Assembly (NCBI RefSeq): GCF_004193775.1
Contig: NC_041005.1
Coordinates: forward strand, 18,261,865 to 18,325,864
Length of the DNA: 64,000 nucleotides
From: Glycine soja
Taxonomy: Eukaryota > Streptophyta > Magnoliopsida > Fabales > Fabaceae
Reading direction: 5' to 3'
The number at the start of each line of letters is the position of its first letter. Positions within the stretch are counted from its first letter, which is position 1. The notes beneath the pieces were generated by a model. That model saw nothing but the letters and a program-made list of their open reading frames with translations, searched no databases and was not told the DNA's origin. This document shows positions 44,776 through 56,119 of this stretch, in pieces. The position numbers and the translations under genes are program-made.

Positions 44776-47700
44776 GTGAATGCACTCACTGGGAGATTTG
44801 AATCTGCTGAAGATTCAAGTGATACAGATAGTGAAATCACTTTTGATGAGCTTGCTATATCCTATAGAGAACTATGCATCAAAAGTGAGAAGATTCTCCA
44901 GCAAGAAGCACAACTAAAGAAGGTCATTGCAAATCTGGAGGCTGAGAAGGAGGCACATGAAGAGGAAATCTCTGAACTTAAAGGAGAAATTGGTTTTCTG
45001 AACTCTAAACTGGAAAACATGACAAAATCAATAAAGATGCTGAATAAAGGCTCAGATTTGCTTGATGAGGTGCTACAGCTTGGGAAGAATGTTGGAAACC
45101 AGAGAGGACTTGGATTTAATCATAAATCTGCTGGCAGAACAACCATGACAGAATTTGTTCCTGCCAAAAACAGCACTGGAGCCATGATGTCACAACATCG
45201 GTCTCGACATCATGGAACGCAGCAGAAAAGGAGCAAAAGAAAGAAGTGGAGGTGTCACTACTGTGGCAAGTATGGTCACATAAAGCCCTTTTGCTATCAT
45301 TTACATGGCCATCCACATCATGGAACTCAAGGTAGCAGCAGCGGAAGGAAGATGATGTGGGTTCCAAAACACAAGACTGTTAGTCTTGTTGTTCATACTT
45401 CACTTAGAGCATCAGCTAAGGAAGATTGGTACCTAGATAGCGGCTGTTCCAGACACATGACAGGAGTTAAAGAATTCCTGGTGAACATTGAACCTTGCTC
45501 CACTAGCTATGTGACATTTGGAGATGGCTCTAAAGGAAAGATCACTGGAATGGGAAAGCTAGTCCATGATGGACTTCCTAGTCTGAACAAAGTACTGCTG
45601 GTGAAGGGACTGACTGCGAACTTGATCAGCATCAGTCAGTTGTGTGATGAAGGATTCAATGTAAACTTCACAAAGTCAGAATGCTTGGTGACAAATGAGA
45701 AGAGTGAAGTCCTAATGAAGGGCAGCAGATCAAAGGACAACTGTTACCTATGGACACCTCAAGAAACCAGTTACTCCTCCACATGTCTATTCTCCAAAGA
45801 AGATGAAGTCAAAATATGGCATCAAAGATTTGGACATCTGCACTTAAGAGGCATGAAGAAAATCATTGACAAAGGTGCTGTTAGAGGCATTCCCAATCTG
45901 AAAATAGAAGAAGGCAGAATCTGTGGTGAATGTCAGATTGGAAAGCAAGTCAAGATGTCCCACCAGAAGCTTCAACATCAGACCACTTCCAGGGTGCTGG
46001 AACTACTTCACATGGACTTGATGGGGCCTATGCAAGTTGAAAGCCTTGGAGGAAAAAGGTATGCCTATGTTGTTGTGGATGATTTCTCCAGATTTACCTG
46101 GGTCAACTTTATCAGAGAGAAATCAGACACCTTTGAAGTATTCAAGGAGTTGAGTCTAAGACTTCAAAGAGAAAAAGACTGTGTCATCAAGAGAATCAGG
46201 AGTGACCATGGCAGAGAGTTTGAAAACAGCAAGTTTACTGAATTCTGCACATCTGAAGGCATCACTCATGAGTTCTCTGCAGTCATTACACCACAGCAAA
46301 ATGGCATAGTTGAAAGGAAAAATAGGACTTTGCAAGAAGCTGCTAGGGTCATGCTTCATGCCAAAGAACTTCCCTATAATCTCTGGGCTGAAGCCATGAA
46401 CACAGCATGCTACATCCACAACAGAGTCACACTTAGAAGAGGGACTCCAACCACACTGTATGAAATCTGGAAAGGGAGGAAGCCAACTGTCAAGCACTTC
46501 CACATCTTTGGAAGTCCATGTTACATTTTGGCAGATAGAGAGCAAAGGAGAAAGATGGATCCCAAGAGTGATGCAGGGATATTCTTGGGATACTCTACAA
46601 ACAGCAGAGCATATAGGGTATTCAATTCCAGAACCAGAACTGTGATGGAATCCATCAATGTGGTTGTTGATGATCTAACTCCAGCAAGAAAGAAGGATGT
46701 CGAAGAAGATGTCAGAACATCGGGAGACAATGTAGCAGATACAGCTAAAAGTGCAGAAAATGCAGAAAACTCTGATTCTGCTACAGATGAACCAAACATC
46801 AACCAACCTGACAAGAGACCCTCCATTAGAATCCAGAAGATGCACCCCAAGGAGCTGATTATAGGAGATCCAAACAGAGGAGTCACTACAAGATCAAGGG
46901 AGATTGAGATTGTCTCCAACTCATGTTTTGTCTCCAAAATTGAGCCCAAGAATGTGAAAGAGGCACTGACTGATGAGTTCTGGATCAATGCTATGCAAGA
47001 AGAATTGGAGCAATTCAAAAGGAATGAAGTTTGGGAGCTAGTTCCTAGACCCGAGGGAACTAATGTGATTGGCACCAAGTGGATCTTCAAGAACAAAACC
47101 AATGAAGAAGGTGTTATAACCAGAAACAAGGCCAGACTTGTTGCTCAAGGCTACACTCAGATTGAAGGTATAGACTTTGATGAAACTTTCGCCCCTGTTG
47201 CTAGACTTGAGTCCATCAGATTGTTACTTGGTGTAGCTTGCATTCTCAAATTCAAGCTGTACCAAATGGATGTGAAGAGCGCATTTCTGAATGGATACCT
47301 GAATGAAGAAGCCTATGTGGAGCAGCCAAAGGGATTTGTAGATCCAACTCATCCAGATCATGTATACAGGCTCAAGAAGGCTCTCTATGGATTGAAGCAA
47401 GCTCCTAGAGCTTGGTATGAAAGGCTAACAGAGTTTCTTACTCAGCAAGGGTATAGGAAGGGAGGAATTGACAAGACTCTCTTTGTCAAACAAGATGCTG
47501 ATAACTTGATGATAGCACAGATATATGTTGATGACATTGTGTTTGGAGGGATGTCGAATGAGATGCTTCGACATTTTGTCCAACAGATGCAATCTGAATT
47601 TGAGATGAGTCTTGTTGGAGAGCTGACCTATTTTCTGGGACTCCAAGTGAAGCAGATGGAAGACTCCATATTCCTCTCACAAAGCAAGTATGCAAAGAAC

Positions 47701-48474
47701 ATTGTCAAGAAGTTTGGGATGGAAAATGCCAGCCATAAAAGAACACCTGCACCTACTCACTTGAAGCTGTCAAAAGATGAAGCTGGCACCAGTGTTGATC
47801 AAAGTCTGTACAGAAGCATGATTGGGAGCTTACTATATTTAACAGCTAGCAGACCTGACATCACCTATGCAGTAGGTGTTTGTGCAAGATATCAAGCCAA
47901 TCCTAAGATTAGTCACTTGAATCAAGTAAAGAGAATTCTGAAATATGTAAATGGCACCAGTGACTATGGGATTATGTACTGTCATTGTTCAGATTCAATG
48001 CTGGTTGGGTATTGTGATGCTGATTGGGCTGGAAGTGCAGATGACAGAAAAAGCACTTCTGGTGGATGTTTCTATTTGGGAACCAATCTTATTTCATGGT
48101 TCAGCAAGAAGCAGAACTGTGTGTCCCTATCTACTGCAGAAGCAGAGTATATTGCAGCAGGAAGCAGCTGTTCACAACTAGTTTGGATGAAGCAGATGCT
48201 CAAGGAGTACAATGTCGAACAAGATGTCATGACATTGTACTGTGACAACTTGAGTGCTATTAATATTTCTAAAAATCCTGTTCAACACAGCAGAACCAAG
48301 CACATTGACATTAGACATCACTATATTAGAGATCTTGTTGATGATAAAGTTATCACACTGGAGCATGTTGACACTGAGAAACAAATAGCAGATATTTTCA
48401 CAAAGGCATTGGATGCAAATCAGTTTGAAAAACTGAGGGGCAAGCTGGGCATTTGTCTGCTAGAGGATTTATAG
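44776..48474 (+). CDS. pol: SIRE1-type pol polyprotein
   Basis: An open frame of 1,232 codons, contiguous in frame with gag. After a coiled-coil stretch and a second zinc knuckle ([14 protein letters not shown]) come the aspartic protease ([13 protein letters not shown]), the GAG-pre-integrase HHCC region ([12 protein letters not shown]...CGECQIGK), and integrase with catalytic acidic residues in [15 protein letters not shown] and [12 protein letters not shown]. Reverse transcriptase follows ([21 protein letters not shown]), then RNase H ([30 protein letters not shown]). All catalytic motifs look intact. The frame ends at a TAG (48,472-48,474) in a leaky context. Translation would begin at the gag ATG, not at 44,776. 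Confidence 0.95.
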   Translation: MNALTGRFESAEDSSDTDSEITFDELAISYRELCIKSEKILQQEAQLKKVIANLEAEKEAHEEEISELKGEIGFLNSKLENMTKSIKMLNKGSDLLDEVLQLGKNVGNQRGLGFNHKSAGRTTMTEFVPAKNSTGAMMSQHRSRHHGTQQKRSKRKKWRCHYCGKYGHIKPFCYHLHGHPHHGTQGSSSGRKMMWVPKHKTVSLVVHTSLRASAKEDWYLDSGCSRHMTGVKEFLVNIEPCSTSYVTFGDGSKGKITGMGKLVHDGLPSLNKVLLVKGLTANLISISQLCDEGFNVNFTKSECLVTNEKSEVLMKGSRSKDNCYLWTPQETSYSSTCLFSKEDEVKIWHQRFGHLHLRGMKKIIDKGAVRGIPNLKIEEGRICGECQIGKQVKMSHQKLQHQTTSRVLELLHMDLMGPMQVESLGGKRYAYVVVDDFSRFTWVNFIREKSDTFEVFKELSLRLQREKDCVIKRIRSDHGREFENSKFTEFCTSEGITHEFSAVITPQQNGIVERKNRTLQEAARVMLHAKELPYNLWAEAMNTACYIHNRVTLRRGTPTTLYEIWKGRKPTVKHFHIFGSPCYILADREQRRKMDPKSDAGIFLGYSTNSRAYRVFNSRTRTVMESINVVVDDLTPARKKDVEEDVRTSGDNVADTAKSAENAENSDSATDEPNINQPDKRPSIRIQKMHPKELIIGDPNRGVTTRSREIEIVSNSCFVSKIEPKNVKEALTDEFWINAMQEELEQFKRNEVWELVPRPEGTNVIGTKWIFKNKTNEEGVITRNKARLVAQGYTQIEGIDFDETFAPVARLESIRLLLGVACILKFKLYQMDVKSAFLNGYLNEEAYVEQPKGFVDPTHPDHVYRLKKALYGLKQAPRAWYERLTEFLTQQGYRKGGIDKTLFVKQDADNLMIAQIYVDDIVFGGMSNEMLRHFVQQMQSEFEMSLVGELTYFLGLQVKQMEDSIFLSQSKYAKNIVKKFGMENASHKRTPAPTHLKLSKDEAGTSVDQSLYRSMIGSLLYLTASRPDITYAVGVCARYQANPKISHLNQVKRILKYVNGTSDYGIMYCHCSDSMLVGYCDADWAGSADDRKSTSGGCFYLGTNLISWFSKKQNCVSLSTAEAEYIAAGSSCSQLVWMKQMLKEYNVEQDVMTLYCDNLSAINISKNPVQHSRTKHIDIRHHYIRDLVDDKVITLEHVDTEKQIADIFTKALDANQFEKLRGKLGICLLEDL

Positions 48475-48480
48475 CAATTA
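48472..48480 (+). promoter_or_regulatory. Leaky stop context TAG CAA TTA (pol/env junction)
   Basis: The pol stop codon is followed by CAATTA, matching the TMV-type readthrough context UAG-CAR-YYA. The frame after it is open through 48,475-49,113. SIRE1 is reported to express its envelope-like protein by suppression of this kind of stop. Confidence 0.85.
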
Positions 48481-50426
48481 CTGTTATCTGAACGTGCTCA
48501 AACGTTAATAGCGCGTTCTCTACTGGGCCAAAACAAATTCGACTGTTGCTTCACACGTCCCTCTACATTCCTCATTCAACCTCATATTTTCGTGGTAATC
48601 TTGTTTTCAGCATTCCCCAACAGCTCTCAGAGATTTACGAAACCACTCCAAAGGCTCTGCTTCTCCATGGCTACCTCACCAAAAGAAACTTCATCTCCTG
48701 GTTCACCCTCTGTACCATCATCTCCATCATCCACCAAAGCACCATCAAACCAGGAACAACCTGAATTCAATATCCAACCCATACAAATGATTCCTGGTCA
48801 AGCCCCTGCTCCTGAGAAACTGGTCCCCAAAAGACAACAGGGAGTGAAGATTTCTGAAAACCCTAGCCTTGCAACAAGTCCTAGGGAAGTAGACACGGAG
48901 ATGGACAAGAAGATCCGCAGTATTGTGAGTAGCATTCTGAAAAATGCTTCTGACCCTGATGCTGATAAAGATGTTCCAACATCTTCCACCCCAAATGCTG
49001 AAGTCCTCTCTTCGTCCAGTAAAGAGAAATCAACAGAGGAAGAGAATCAAGCCACAGAGGAGACCCCTGCACCGAGGGCACCAGAACCTGCTCAGGTGAC
49101 CTCATTGACCTAGAAGAAGTAGAATCTGATGAGGAACCCATTGCCAACAAGTTGGCACCTGGCATTGCAGAAAGATTACAAAGCAGAAAGGGAAAAACCC
49201 CCATTACTAGGTCTGGACGAATCAAAACTATGGCACAGAAGAAGAGCACTCCAATCACTCCTACCACATCCAGATGGAGCAAAGTTGCAATCCCTTCCAA
49301 GAAGAGGAAAGAAATTTCCTCATCTGATTCTGATGATGATGTCGAACTAGATGTTCCCGACATCAAGAGGGCCAAGAAATCAGGGAAAAAGGTGCCTGGA
49401 AATGTCCCTGATGCACCATTGGACAACATTTCATTCCACTCCATTGGCAATGTTGAAAGGTGGAAATTTGTATATCAACGCAGACTTGCTGTAGAAAGAG
49501 AACTGGGAAGAGATGCCTTGGATTGCAAGGAGATCATGGACCTCATCAAGGCTGCTGGACTGCTGAAAACAGTCACCAAGTTGGGAGATTGTTATGAAAG
49601 CCTAGTCAGGGAATTCATTGTCAACATTCCCTCTGACATAACTAACCGAAAGAGTGATGAGTATCAGAAAGTGTTTGTCAGAGGAAAATGTGTTAGATTC
49701 TCCCCTGCTGCAATCAACAAATACCTGGGCAGACCAACTGAAGGAGTGGTGGATATTGCTGTTTCTGAGCATCAAATTGCCAAGGAAATCACTGCCAAAC
49801 AAGTCCAGCATTGGCCAAAGAAAGGGAAGCTTTCTGCAGGGAAGCTAAGTGTGAAGTATGCAATCCTGCATAGGATTGGCACTGCAAACTGGGTACCCAC
49901 CAATCATACTTCCACAGTTGCCACAGGTTTGGGTAAATTTCTGTATGCTGTTGGAACCAAGTCCAAATTTAATTTTGGAAACTATATTTTTGATCAAACT
50001 GTTAAGCATTCAGAATCTTTTGCTGTCAAATTACCCATTGCCTTCCCAACTGTATTGTGTGGCATTATGTTGAGTCAACATCCCAATATTTTAAACAACA
50101 TTGACTCTGTGATGAAGAAAGAATCGGCTCTGTCCCTGCATTACAAACTGTTTGAGGGGACACATGTCCCAGACATTGTCTCGACATCAGGGAAAGCTGC
50201 TGCTTCAGGTGCTGTGTCCAAGGATGCTTTGATTGCTGAACTCAAGGACACATGCAAGGTGCTGGAAGCAACCATCAAAGCCACCACAGAGAAGAAAATG
50301 GAGCTGGAACGCCTGATCAAAAGACTCTCAGACAGTGGCATTGATGATGGAGAAGCAGCTGAGGAAGAAGAAGATGCAGCAGAGGATACAGAATCAGATG
50401 ATGATGATTCTGATGCCACCCCATGA
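48475..50426 (+). pseudogene. SIRE1-type envelope-like ORF with one frameshift
   Basis: This is the third ORF of SIRE1-type Sireviruses, called envelope-like; its function is unproven. It is in frame with pol across the leaky stop, with an internal ATG at 48,667. The N-terminal part (to about 49,097) is rich in Ser and Pro. One net base loss near 49,097 breaks the frame: the upstream frame stops at 49,111-49,113 and the downstream frame is open to 50,426. The downstream part has a basic nuclear-type patch near 49,300, a conserved central region, a coiled coil near 50,220-50,330 and an acidic tail. I saw no clear signal peptide. The protein cannot be full length as assembled. Confidence 0.85.
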
Positions 50427-50926
50427 CCATCAGACCTTTATTTTTTGCTTTTACTTTTACTAGTTATTGGTCTGTAATATTTGCACATTAATTTCATGCA
50501 TTCTACCTTTGCCAAATTCTGTCTAAAAAGGGGGAGTAGTAGTATTAAATGCATGATTTATGATTTTGAGTAGTAGGATACGATGTATGCATGATTCATG
50601 ATTTTGAGGGGGAGTAGTATTTATATGATTTTGAGGGGGAGACTACTGCTGCTGATGATGATGGTTGTAAGCTACTAAAACTAGTAGCTGATAGAAGATG
50701 CAGTAAGAGCATGGAGACAGGGGGAGCAGAAAGCTGATGTCACGTGAGATGTCTTGACATCCTGGAAACGACTTGCAACTTGCAGAATTTTGCTGTCGCC
50801 ACTACAGATACCGCTGTGCTTGATTACTCTGATAATGAAAGTAGCTGATCCCACTTGCATAACTGCTCGTACCTGCTCAGGAAGTGTCTAAGTATGTTTT
50901 AGACAAAATTTGCCAAAGGGGGAGAT
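50427..50926 (+). promoter_or_regulatory. Sirevirus 3' noncoding region with five purine tracts
   Basis: Five GGGGGAG-type tracts occur: about 50,528, 50,606, 50,634, 50,718 and the one abutting the LTR (CCAAAGGGGGAGAT, 50,912-50,926). The last is the plus-strand priming polypurine tract. Repeats of GATTTATGATTTTGAG accompany the upstream copies. Multiple tracts are a known Sirevirus feature. Confidence 0.8.
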
Positions 50927-51926
50927 TGTTAGTGCTTAGCTCTACTGAGTTTTAAAAGATTGGCTAAAATTTTGTTAAAACATAAGCACTTAGACAATGA
51001 AGGAAAGCTGGAGTTGCTGCACATGATGTCCAACGTTATGTCAAGGATTCAGATTGGGCTCCACAATGCACAAGGCAAGATAAAATGTCAAATGAAGAAT
51101 TGAAGCTGCAGGATCCACGATGTCGGATACGATGTCCAGGACATCCTGCCCGAAAATACTGGACACATAAATCTGTTATATCTTTAACAGATTAATGTGC
51201 AGTTAGCAACAGATTTGGCGATCTATCTTTAGGAACGAATTAAAAGATAATTAAAGTTCGAATTACAAACTAGAAGAGTTCGTTCAGGGATTAAAGATTA
51301 AAGATAAAAACTAAAAGATCAAACTTTATCTTTTAGATCTTTAAGTGCAGATTTTTCAGGAGAATGATAGATCTTATCCAGCGCAAGTTGTTGCAGCCCA
51401 GATACGCACACTGCTATATAAACATGAAGGCTGCACGAGTTTTCTACCAAGTCCGGGATTGAAGAGTTATTTTGTGAGTTTTGGGACTTGAGTGATTTGT
51501 GAGCCACCTTGATGTTACCCTAACATCAAGTGTTGGACCTGAGTGTGTAGAGTTGATCTCTATTGTTCAGAGAGCAATCTCTGGTGTGTATTTGATTTAA
51601 TTGCAAACACGGGAGAGTGATTGAGAGGGAGTGAGAGGGGTTCTCATATCTAAGAGTGGCTCTTAGGTAGAGGTTGCACGGGTAGTGGTTAGGTGAGAAG
51701 GTTGTAAACAGTGGCTGTTAGATCTTCGAACTAACACTATTTTAGTGGATTTCCTCCCTGGCTTGGTAGCCCCCAGATGTAGGTGACGTTGCACCGAACT
51801 GGGTTAACAATTCTCTTGTGTTATTTACTTGTTTAATCTGTTCATACGGTCATATATAATCTGCATGTTCTGAAGCGTGATGTCGTGACATCCGGTACGA
51901 CATCTGTCATTGGTATCAGAATTTCA
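50927..51926 (+). repeat. SIRE1-type 3' LTR
   Basis: A 1,000-bp copy of the 5' LTR with two apparent substitutions, followed by the TSD ATTAG. Confidence 0.95.
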
Positions 51927-51931
51927 ATTAG

Positions 51932-52501
51932 TGAATTCATCTTCCAACTATGCAGATACTATTTGCTGTTTTCCAAAATTTGGGTGCTAGAATTTCATGG
52001 TTCAATCACAAATTACCTTTATGCTGATGTTGTTATCACAAATTACCAACTATGCATTATAATTAATTTGTGGACATCATACCACCTATTTAACACCTAA
52101 CATCTAATTAAATAATGAGATACATGGTTAAAAAATATAAATATAATAAACTATATGATGTGATAGAAGAAGAAACAAAATATAGTCAAAGTGTTTAAAA
52201 TAGAAGAATACCTACCTTTTATTAGAAATTTAATAAAATATGAAGAGGTATTTATCTCTCACAAGGCGACAAAAAAGGTCTGAATGTATGCTGTAAGAGG
52301 TATTTACGTTTGGTGCCTAATTATCTCCGAAGAAACATGTCTTAAATTAATTCAAAATCTTAGGTAAAATAAGCCAAGAAATTGACACATCAAAAAACCA
52401 AAAGCTGGTAATAGAATTGCAAAAAAAAGGACCAGTAGTGCTAGTATTGAAAATTTTATTTCAGCTATGTACAAACAGGTTATTCAACCAAGAAGCAATG
52501 T
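51932..52501. other. Spacer between Sirevirus and the duplicated block
   Basis: AT-rich with no gene recognised. It is part of the CACTA-3 intron. Confidence 0.5.
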
Positions 52502-52734
52502 GCCCTTCAATCCAAAAACTTCCTAAAAATGAATCTGAAATCCACAAATAATGCACTAACAACAAATCTACACATTTTGCAAGCAAGGAAAGTTCACAAG
52601 CCTAGGCATCATGACTCCAATCAAATGTCTCAGCAATTAACTTCAAACCAGATAAGCTTAGTAGCAACAGAATTAAAATTCTTCGAATTCGAAGCAGAAA
52701 CCCCATCCTGTTTCGAAGTAGTCTCACTCTGACC

Positions 52735-52915
52735 TAAAATGTGGAATATCTTCCACTCCCAAACCTGCTGGAGCTACCAGATACTTGTTCAGCTGAATTA
52801 GAACTATGTTCCGTCCCATCAACATCTCTAAGAAATTCAGGCTCCTTAGTGGTAACCATGAAGTCCATCAAGTTGCGGCTGAACCCCAAATCAGAATACA
52901 CCCTCAAGGCATCCT
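52735..52915 (-). pseudogene. Unidentified terminal exon-like fragment (unit 1)
   Basis: The minus strand, after ATATCTAG, reads DALRVYSDLGFSRNLMDFMV, TTKEPEFLRDVDGTE and a Ser-rich tail to a stop. It looks like a last exon of a host gene that I cannot name. The unit 2 copy (about 57,432-57,605) has several one-base deletions that break the frame. Confidence 0.35.
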
Positions 52916-53759
52916 AGATATGAAAATAGATACTACTAGATATAGCAGTGGCAGAACATTAAAAAAACTGATATATTGAATAATATCACAATAAAGCACC
53001 CATATATATGTTCATATCCTCTACTGTCAAATCAGACAAAGAACTCATATGACTGTGTCTCATTCCTTATGCAGTAGCCATAAAGCCAAATGAAAACAAG
53101 CTAAGACTAAGGCCTAATGATTTAAAAAAATAATACATTAAAGTACATGCTTCCTTTACTTATTTTGACAGTCTCATGCTATCATATATAAACATATTAT
53201 GTATAAACATAATATTTTGACAGTCTCATGCTTCCTTCATTTTTTATTTTCCATTCAGCTACACGTGTTTTATTTTTGTATCCTTATACAAATTAAAGGA
53301 ATTGTAATTAAAAATGTATGTGCCTGGTAAAATAATTGCTGCAATGGCATGTTGAAGAGTTATACAGTATCAGAGGCAAAGAAGTTAACATAGACAATCA
53401 AAGGCTTGAGAAGGGAGATTATAGTGAAGTCAAATGAATCACTGCAGCCCAGGTCTAATTCTAATTCTTAATTATGTCAGGGAGATTATAGTGAAGTCAA
53501 AGGAATCACTGCAGCACATGTTAAAAATTCTCTTATTATAAATTTATTAATATTTATAAAATTAAGTTAAAATTTAAAATGATAGGTATCATAATTTGTG
53601 ATTAGCAAGTACTTTATATTATCAGTAGATCACCTTTAAATTCATATTTATATTTAAAAAACGACCTAAGTAGATTAACAAAATTAGATATTGAAGTAAA
53701 ATTGTAATTAAAAAAATACCACATAATTTAAAAGTTACATTTTAAATTACTTGTTTAGC

Positions 53760-54475
53760 TGTTATTCCTTATGGTTCGAGTAATAATAACGATAACAATT
53801 CAGCCTGAATTGTTTCAGATTAATTTTCTTTTTTGCAAAAAACAAATACGGGAACGAGCAACAATTTGAAGGTTGTACATTCAGGAACTAAAGAATTCAA
53901 AATAGCTAGTAATAAGAGGGATTTGTTTTTGGGATTTTCTGAGCACCAATAGCGGGTACGCTAGAAGCTTGCACTTGAGGAGGGAAGCATATTGGAAGCT
54001 AATGAACAACTTTCTTAACTATTTGCCGTTCAGATTTGACTGTTTCTTTTGGTAATATGTAAATATAAATAGTATAAGGCTATGGTTTATGGACATGGTC
54101 TTTTTGACCCCTAACAATCTTAGAAGTCAATATAGACCATGTTTTTACGCCATAGCTTATACTATTGTGATGTACATATTAACAAGAAGAACCAGGAAAG
54201 TCTGAAGGACAAGTAGTTAAGAAAGTTGTTCATTATCTGCAAACATCCTTCCCTCCTCAAGTGCAAGCTTCTTGCGTAGCCGCTCTTGGTGCTCAGAAAA
54301 TCCCAAAAACAAATCCCTCTTATTACTAGCTATTTTGAATTCTTTAGTTCCTGAATGTACAACTTTCAAATTGTTGTTCGTTCCCCTCTTTGTTTTATGC
54401 AAAAAATGAAATCAATATCAAACAAAACATGCATACAATTGTCATCGTTATTGCTACTTGAACCATAAGGAATAC
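53760..54475. repeat. Fold-back inverted repeat (unit 1)
   Basis: Arms 53,760-54,100 and 54,135-54,475 are inverted copies of roughly 85% similarity, by eye, around a ~34-bp loop. Both arms carry coding-like sequence (NNLKVVHSGTKEFKIASNKR; minus-strand ORF 54,217-54,402) of unknown origin, so a host exon seems to have been duplicated head to head. The unit 2 copy is at 58,440-59,155. A transcript would form a long hairpin. Confidence 0.8.
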
Positions 54476-54569
54476 CATCTAAAGAAGTACTTCAAAACGT
54501 TTATTTATTTTTTTTGGTATTTTTTGAATTACAATTTGACTTCAATATCTAATTTTTTAATGTACTTAG

Positions 54570-54896
54570 GTGGAGGATGTTGACGAAGAGAAGGAGAAGG
54601 AAGAAAGTAATTTAAAGAAGATTAAGGAAGTGTCACATTTTTTTTTCCTCAGCAAGGAAGTGTCACATGAATGCTCGTTGGTGAACAAGCATAAGGCCAT
54701 TTGGATGACAGAGCCTGAGGAGATCACAAAGGAGGAGTATTATGCTTTCTACAAGATTGACTCCAATGACTGGAAGAGCATTTGCCTGTGAAGCACTTCT
54801 CAGGTGAGGGACACTTATGCCTGTAAGCCTATCCTCTTTGTTCCTAAGAGGGCACCTTTTGACAAGTTGACACAAGGAAGAAGCCTAACAATATTA
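54570..54896 (+). pseudogene. HSP90 gene fragment (unit 1)
   Basis: After a CTTAG acceptor the plus strand reads VEDVDEEKEKEE, the acidic linker of cytosolic HSP90, then KKIKEVSH, SLVNKHKAIWM, PEEITKEEYYAFYK and, after frameshifts, VKHFSGEGH and DTRKKPNNIKL. These lie at the start of the middle domain, which holds the ATPase-activating loop and client-binding surface. A 15-bp duplication of AAGGAAGTGTCACAT flanks a TTTTTTTTTCCTCAGC insertion inside the EVSHE region. Stops and frameshifts make it a pseudogene fragment. Confidence 0.85.
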
Positions 54897-54974
54897 AGCT
54901 TGGTGTGATTTAAACAAGGAAATAACTTAAGACTTGCAATTGTAACTTACCTCTTCATCTCTTTTATGTTAAAG

Positions 54975-55615
54975 TTGTTGACATTGTGCATGGCACAATA
55001 AACAAGGAAATAATTGCTGCCTGCTCGTACAAAGATGCTGCTTCCAAGGATTCTGCAGACGAATTTGTGATGTCCCCAGCACAAACTGGTAGACATGAAT
55101 TTTTAGCATGCTAAAAATTGTCCTACCCCACCCCAGCAACTGCAAGATTTAAGTTCTATTGGAACAGTAAATACAGGGCTGAAAACTGTAAATAAGACTG
55201 ATAAACTTGTGCACCCTATGAAGATTTTAGTTTCTAACATTCTGTTCAATACTAAATTTCATATACCAGAAGTTAGGTTTGACTAATCTTTCTGGATTCT
55301 ATATGGTGAGGATGACCAAGTAACTGTTAAATCAATCAGCAAGCAACTCCATGATGTGGTGTGGACTCGAGCTTAGATTAGACACTAGAGTTGTATACAT
55401 GAATATGTTGTATGTTTCTATTGCAGGTAGAGACACCTGAAAATTGGAAGTTTGTGTTCTCAGACAATATCAATGACCTTAGAAATATTGTATAGAAAGT
55501 AGAAATAAGAAAACAAGGATTTGTTTCTTTGCTGACCCAAATAATGTCTTCGAAGAGGCCAAAGAAGTCTTGTTTGGGAAATATTTTAGGAAGGCCCTTT
55601 CAATAATTGTTATTT
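54975..55615 (+). pseudogene. Unidentified exon-like pieces (unit 1)
   Basis: Three open patches look like exons: VDIVHGTINKEIIAACSYKD (about 54,976-55,095), VETPENWKFVFSDNINDLRN after TTGCAG (about 55,428-55,493) and ICFFADPNNVFEEAKEVLFG (about 55,515-55,600). I cannot assign the parent gene or genes. The same pieces recur in unit 2. Confidence 0.3.
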
Positions 55616-56119
55616 GATTAATTTCATGTTTGTTCTCTAAGTTCTCTTATACCATTTGAAGCCAGAGAAGATCTGAAGTAAACTTTTGTTTTGCAAACTT
55701 TAGCTTCCTTGACTCAGATAACAAAACATATCCTTAAATTACTGAAGCAGATTGGCATAATTTACTTGAAGCAGACTAATGAATTCAAGATACAAGTAAC
55801 TTTTGCCAAGCTTAAAATTAAATTATGTGGGAGCAGAAACAAAGTTAATTTTTGAAACATAAGAGGCTAAGAGGTTTGAAAGTAAGATTTTAATAGTGCA
55901 AAGGGTACTTGCATGATAGTACCATAATCACTGGTCTACCAATCTTAGTGCAGGATTTTTAAGAATACCTTGATATGTGTATTATAACCATTCCTGTATC
56001 CACACTCTATCCATGGTCAGAATTAGGTCTACCTGGAATCTAATCTGATCTGTAATTTGTACCTTATCTAGTACCTCTGGTACTCTTTAATATATATATT
56101 TTATCTTTGCTGATAAAAA

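Larger units (their letters stand above)
42683..51926 (+). mobile_element. Full-length SIRE1-type Sirevirus (Ty1/copia, 9.24 kb)
   Basis: This is a complete element: 5' LTR 42,683-43,682, primer-binding site, gag-pol, envelope-like ORF, multiple purine tracts and 3' LTR 50,927-51,926. It is bounded by the perfect TSD ATTAG (42,678-42,682 and 51,927-51,931). Both LTRs are exactly 1,000 bp, and by eye they differ only at two positions. Domain order protease-integrase-RT-RNase H assigns it to Ty1/copia. An extra ORF after pol and the GATGTC-type palindromes fit the Sirevirus SIRE1 lineage of soybean. Gag and env breaks are noted in their own entries. Confidence 0.95.

Noticed and set aside
46521..47129. 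202-codon minus-strand ORF and other antisense ORFs within SIRE1 pol
   Set aside because: Shadows of the conserved pol frame.
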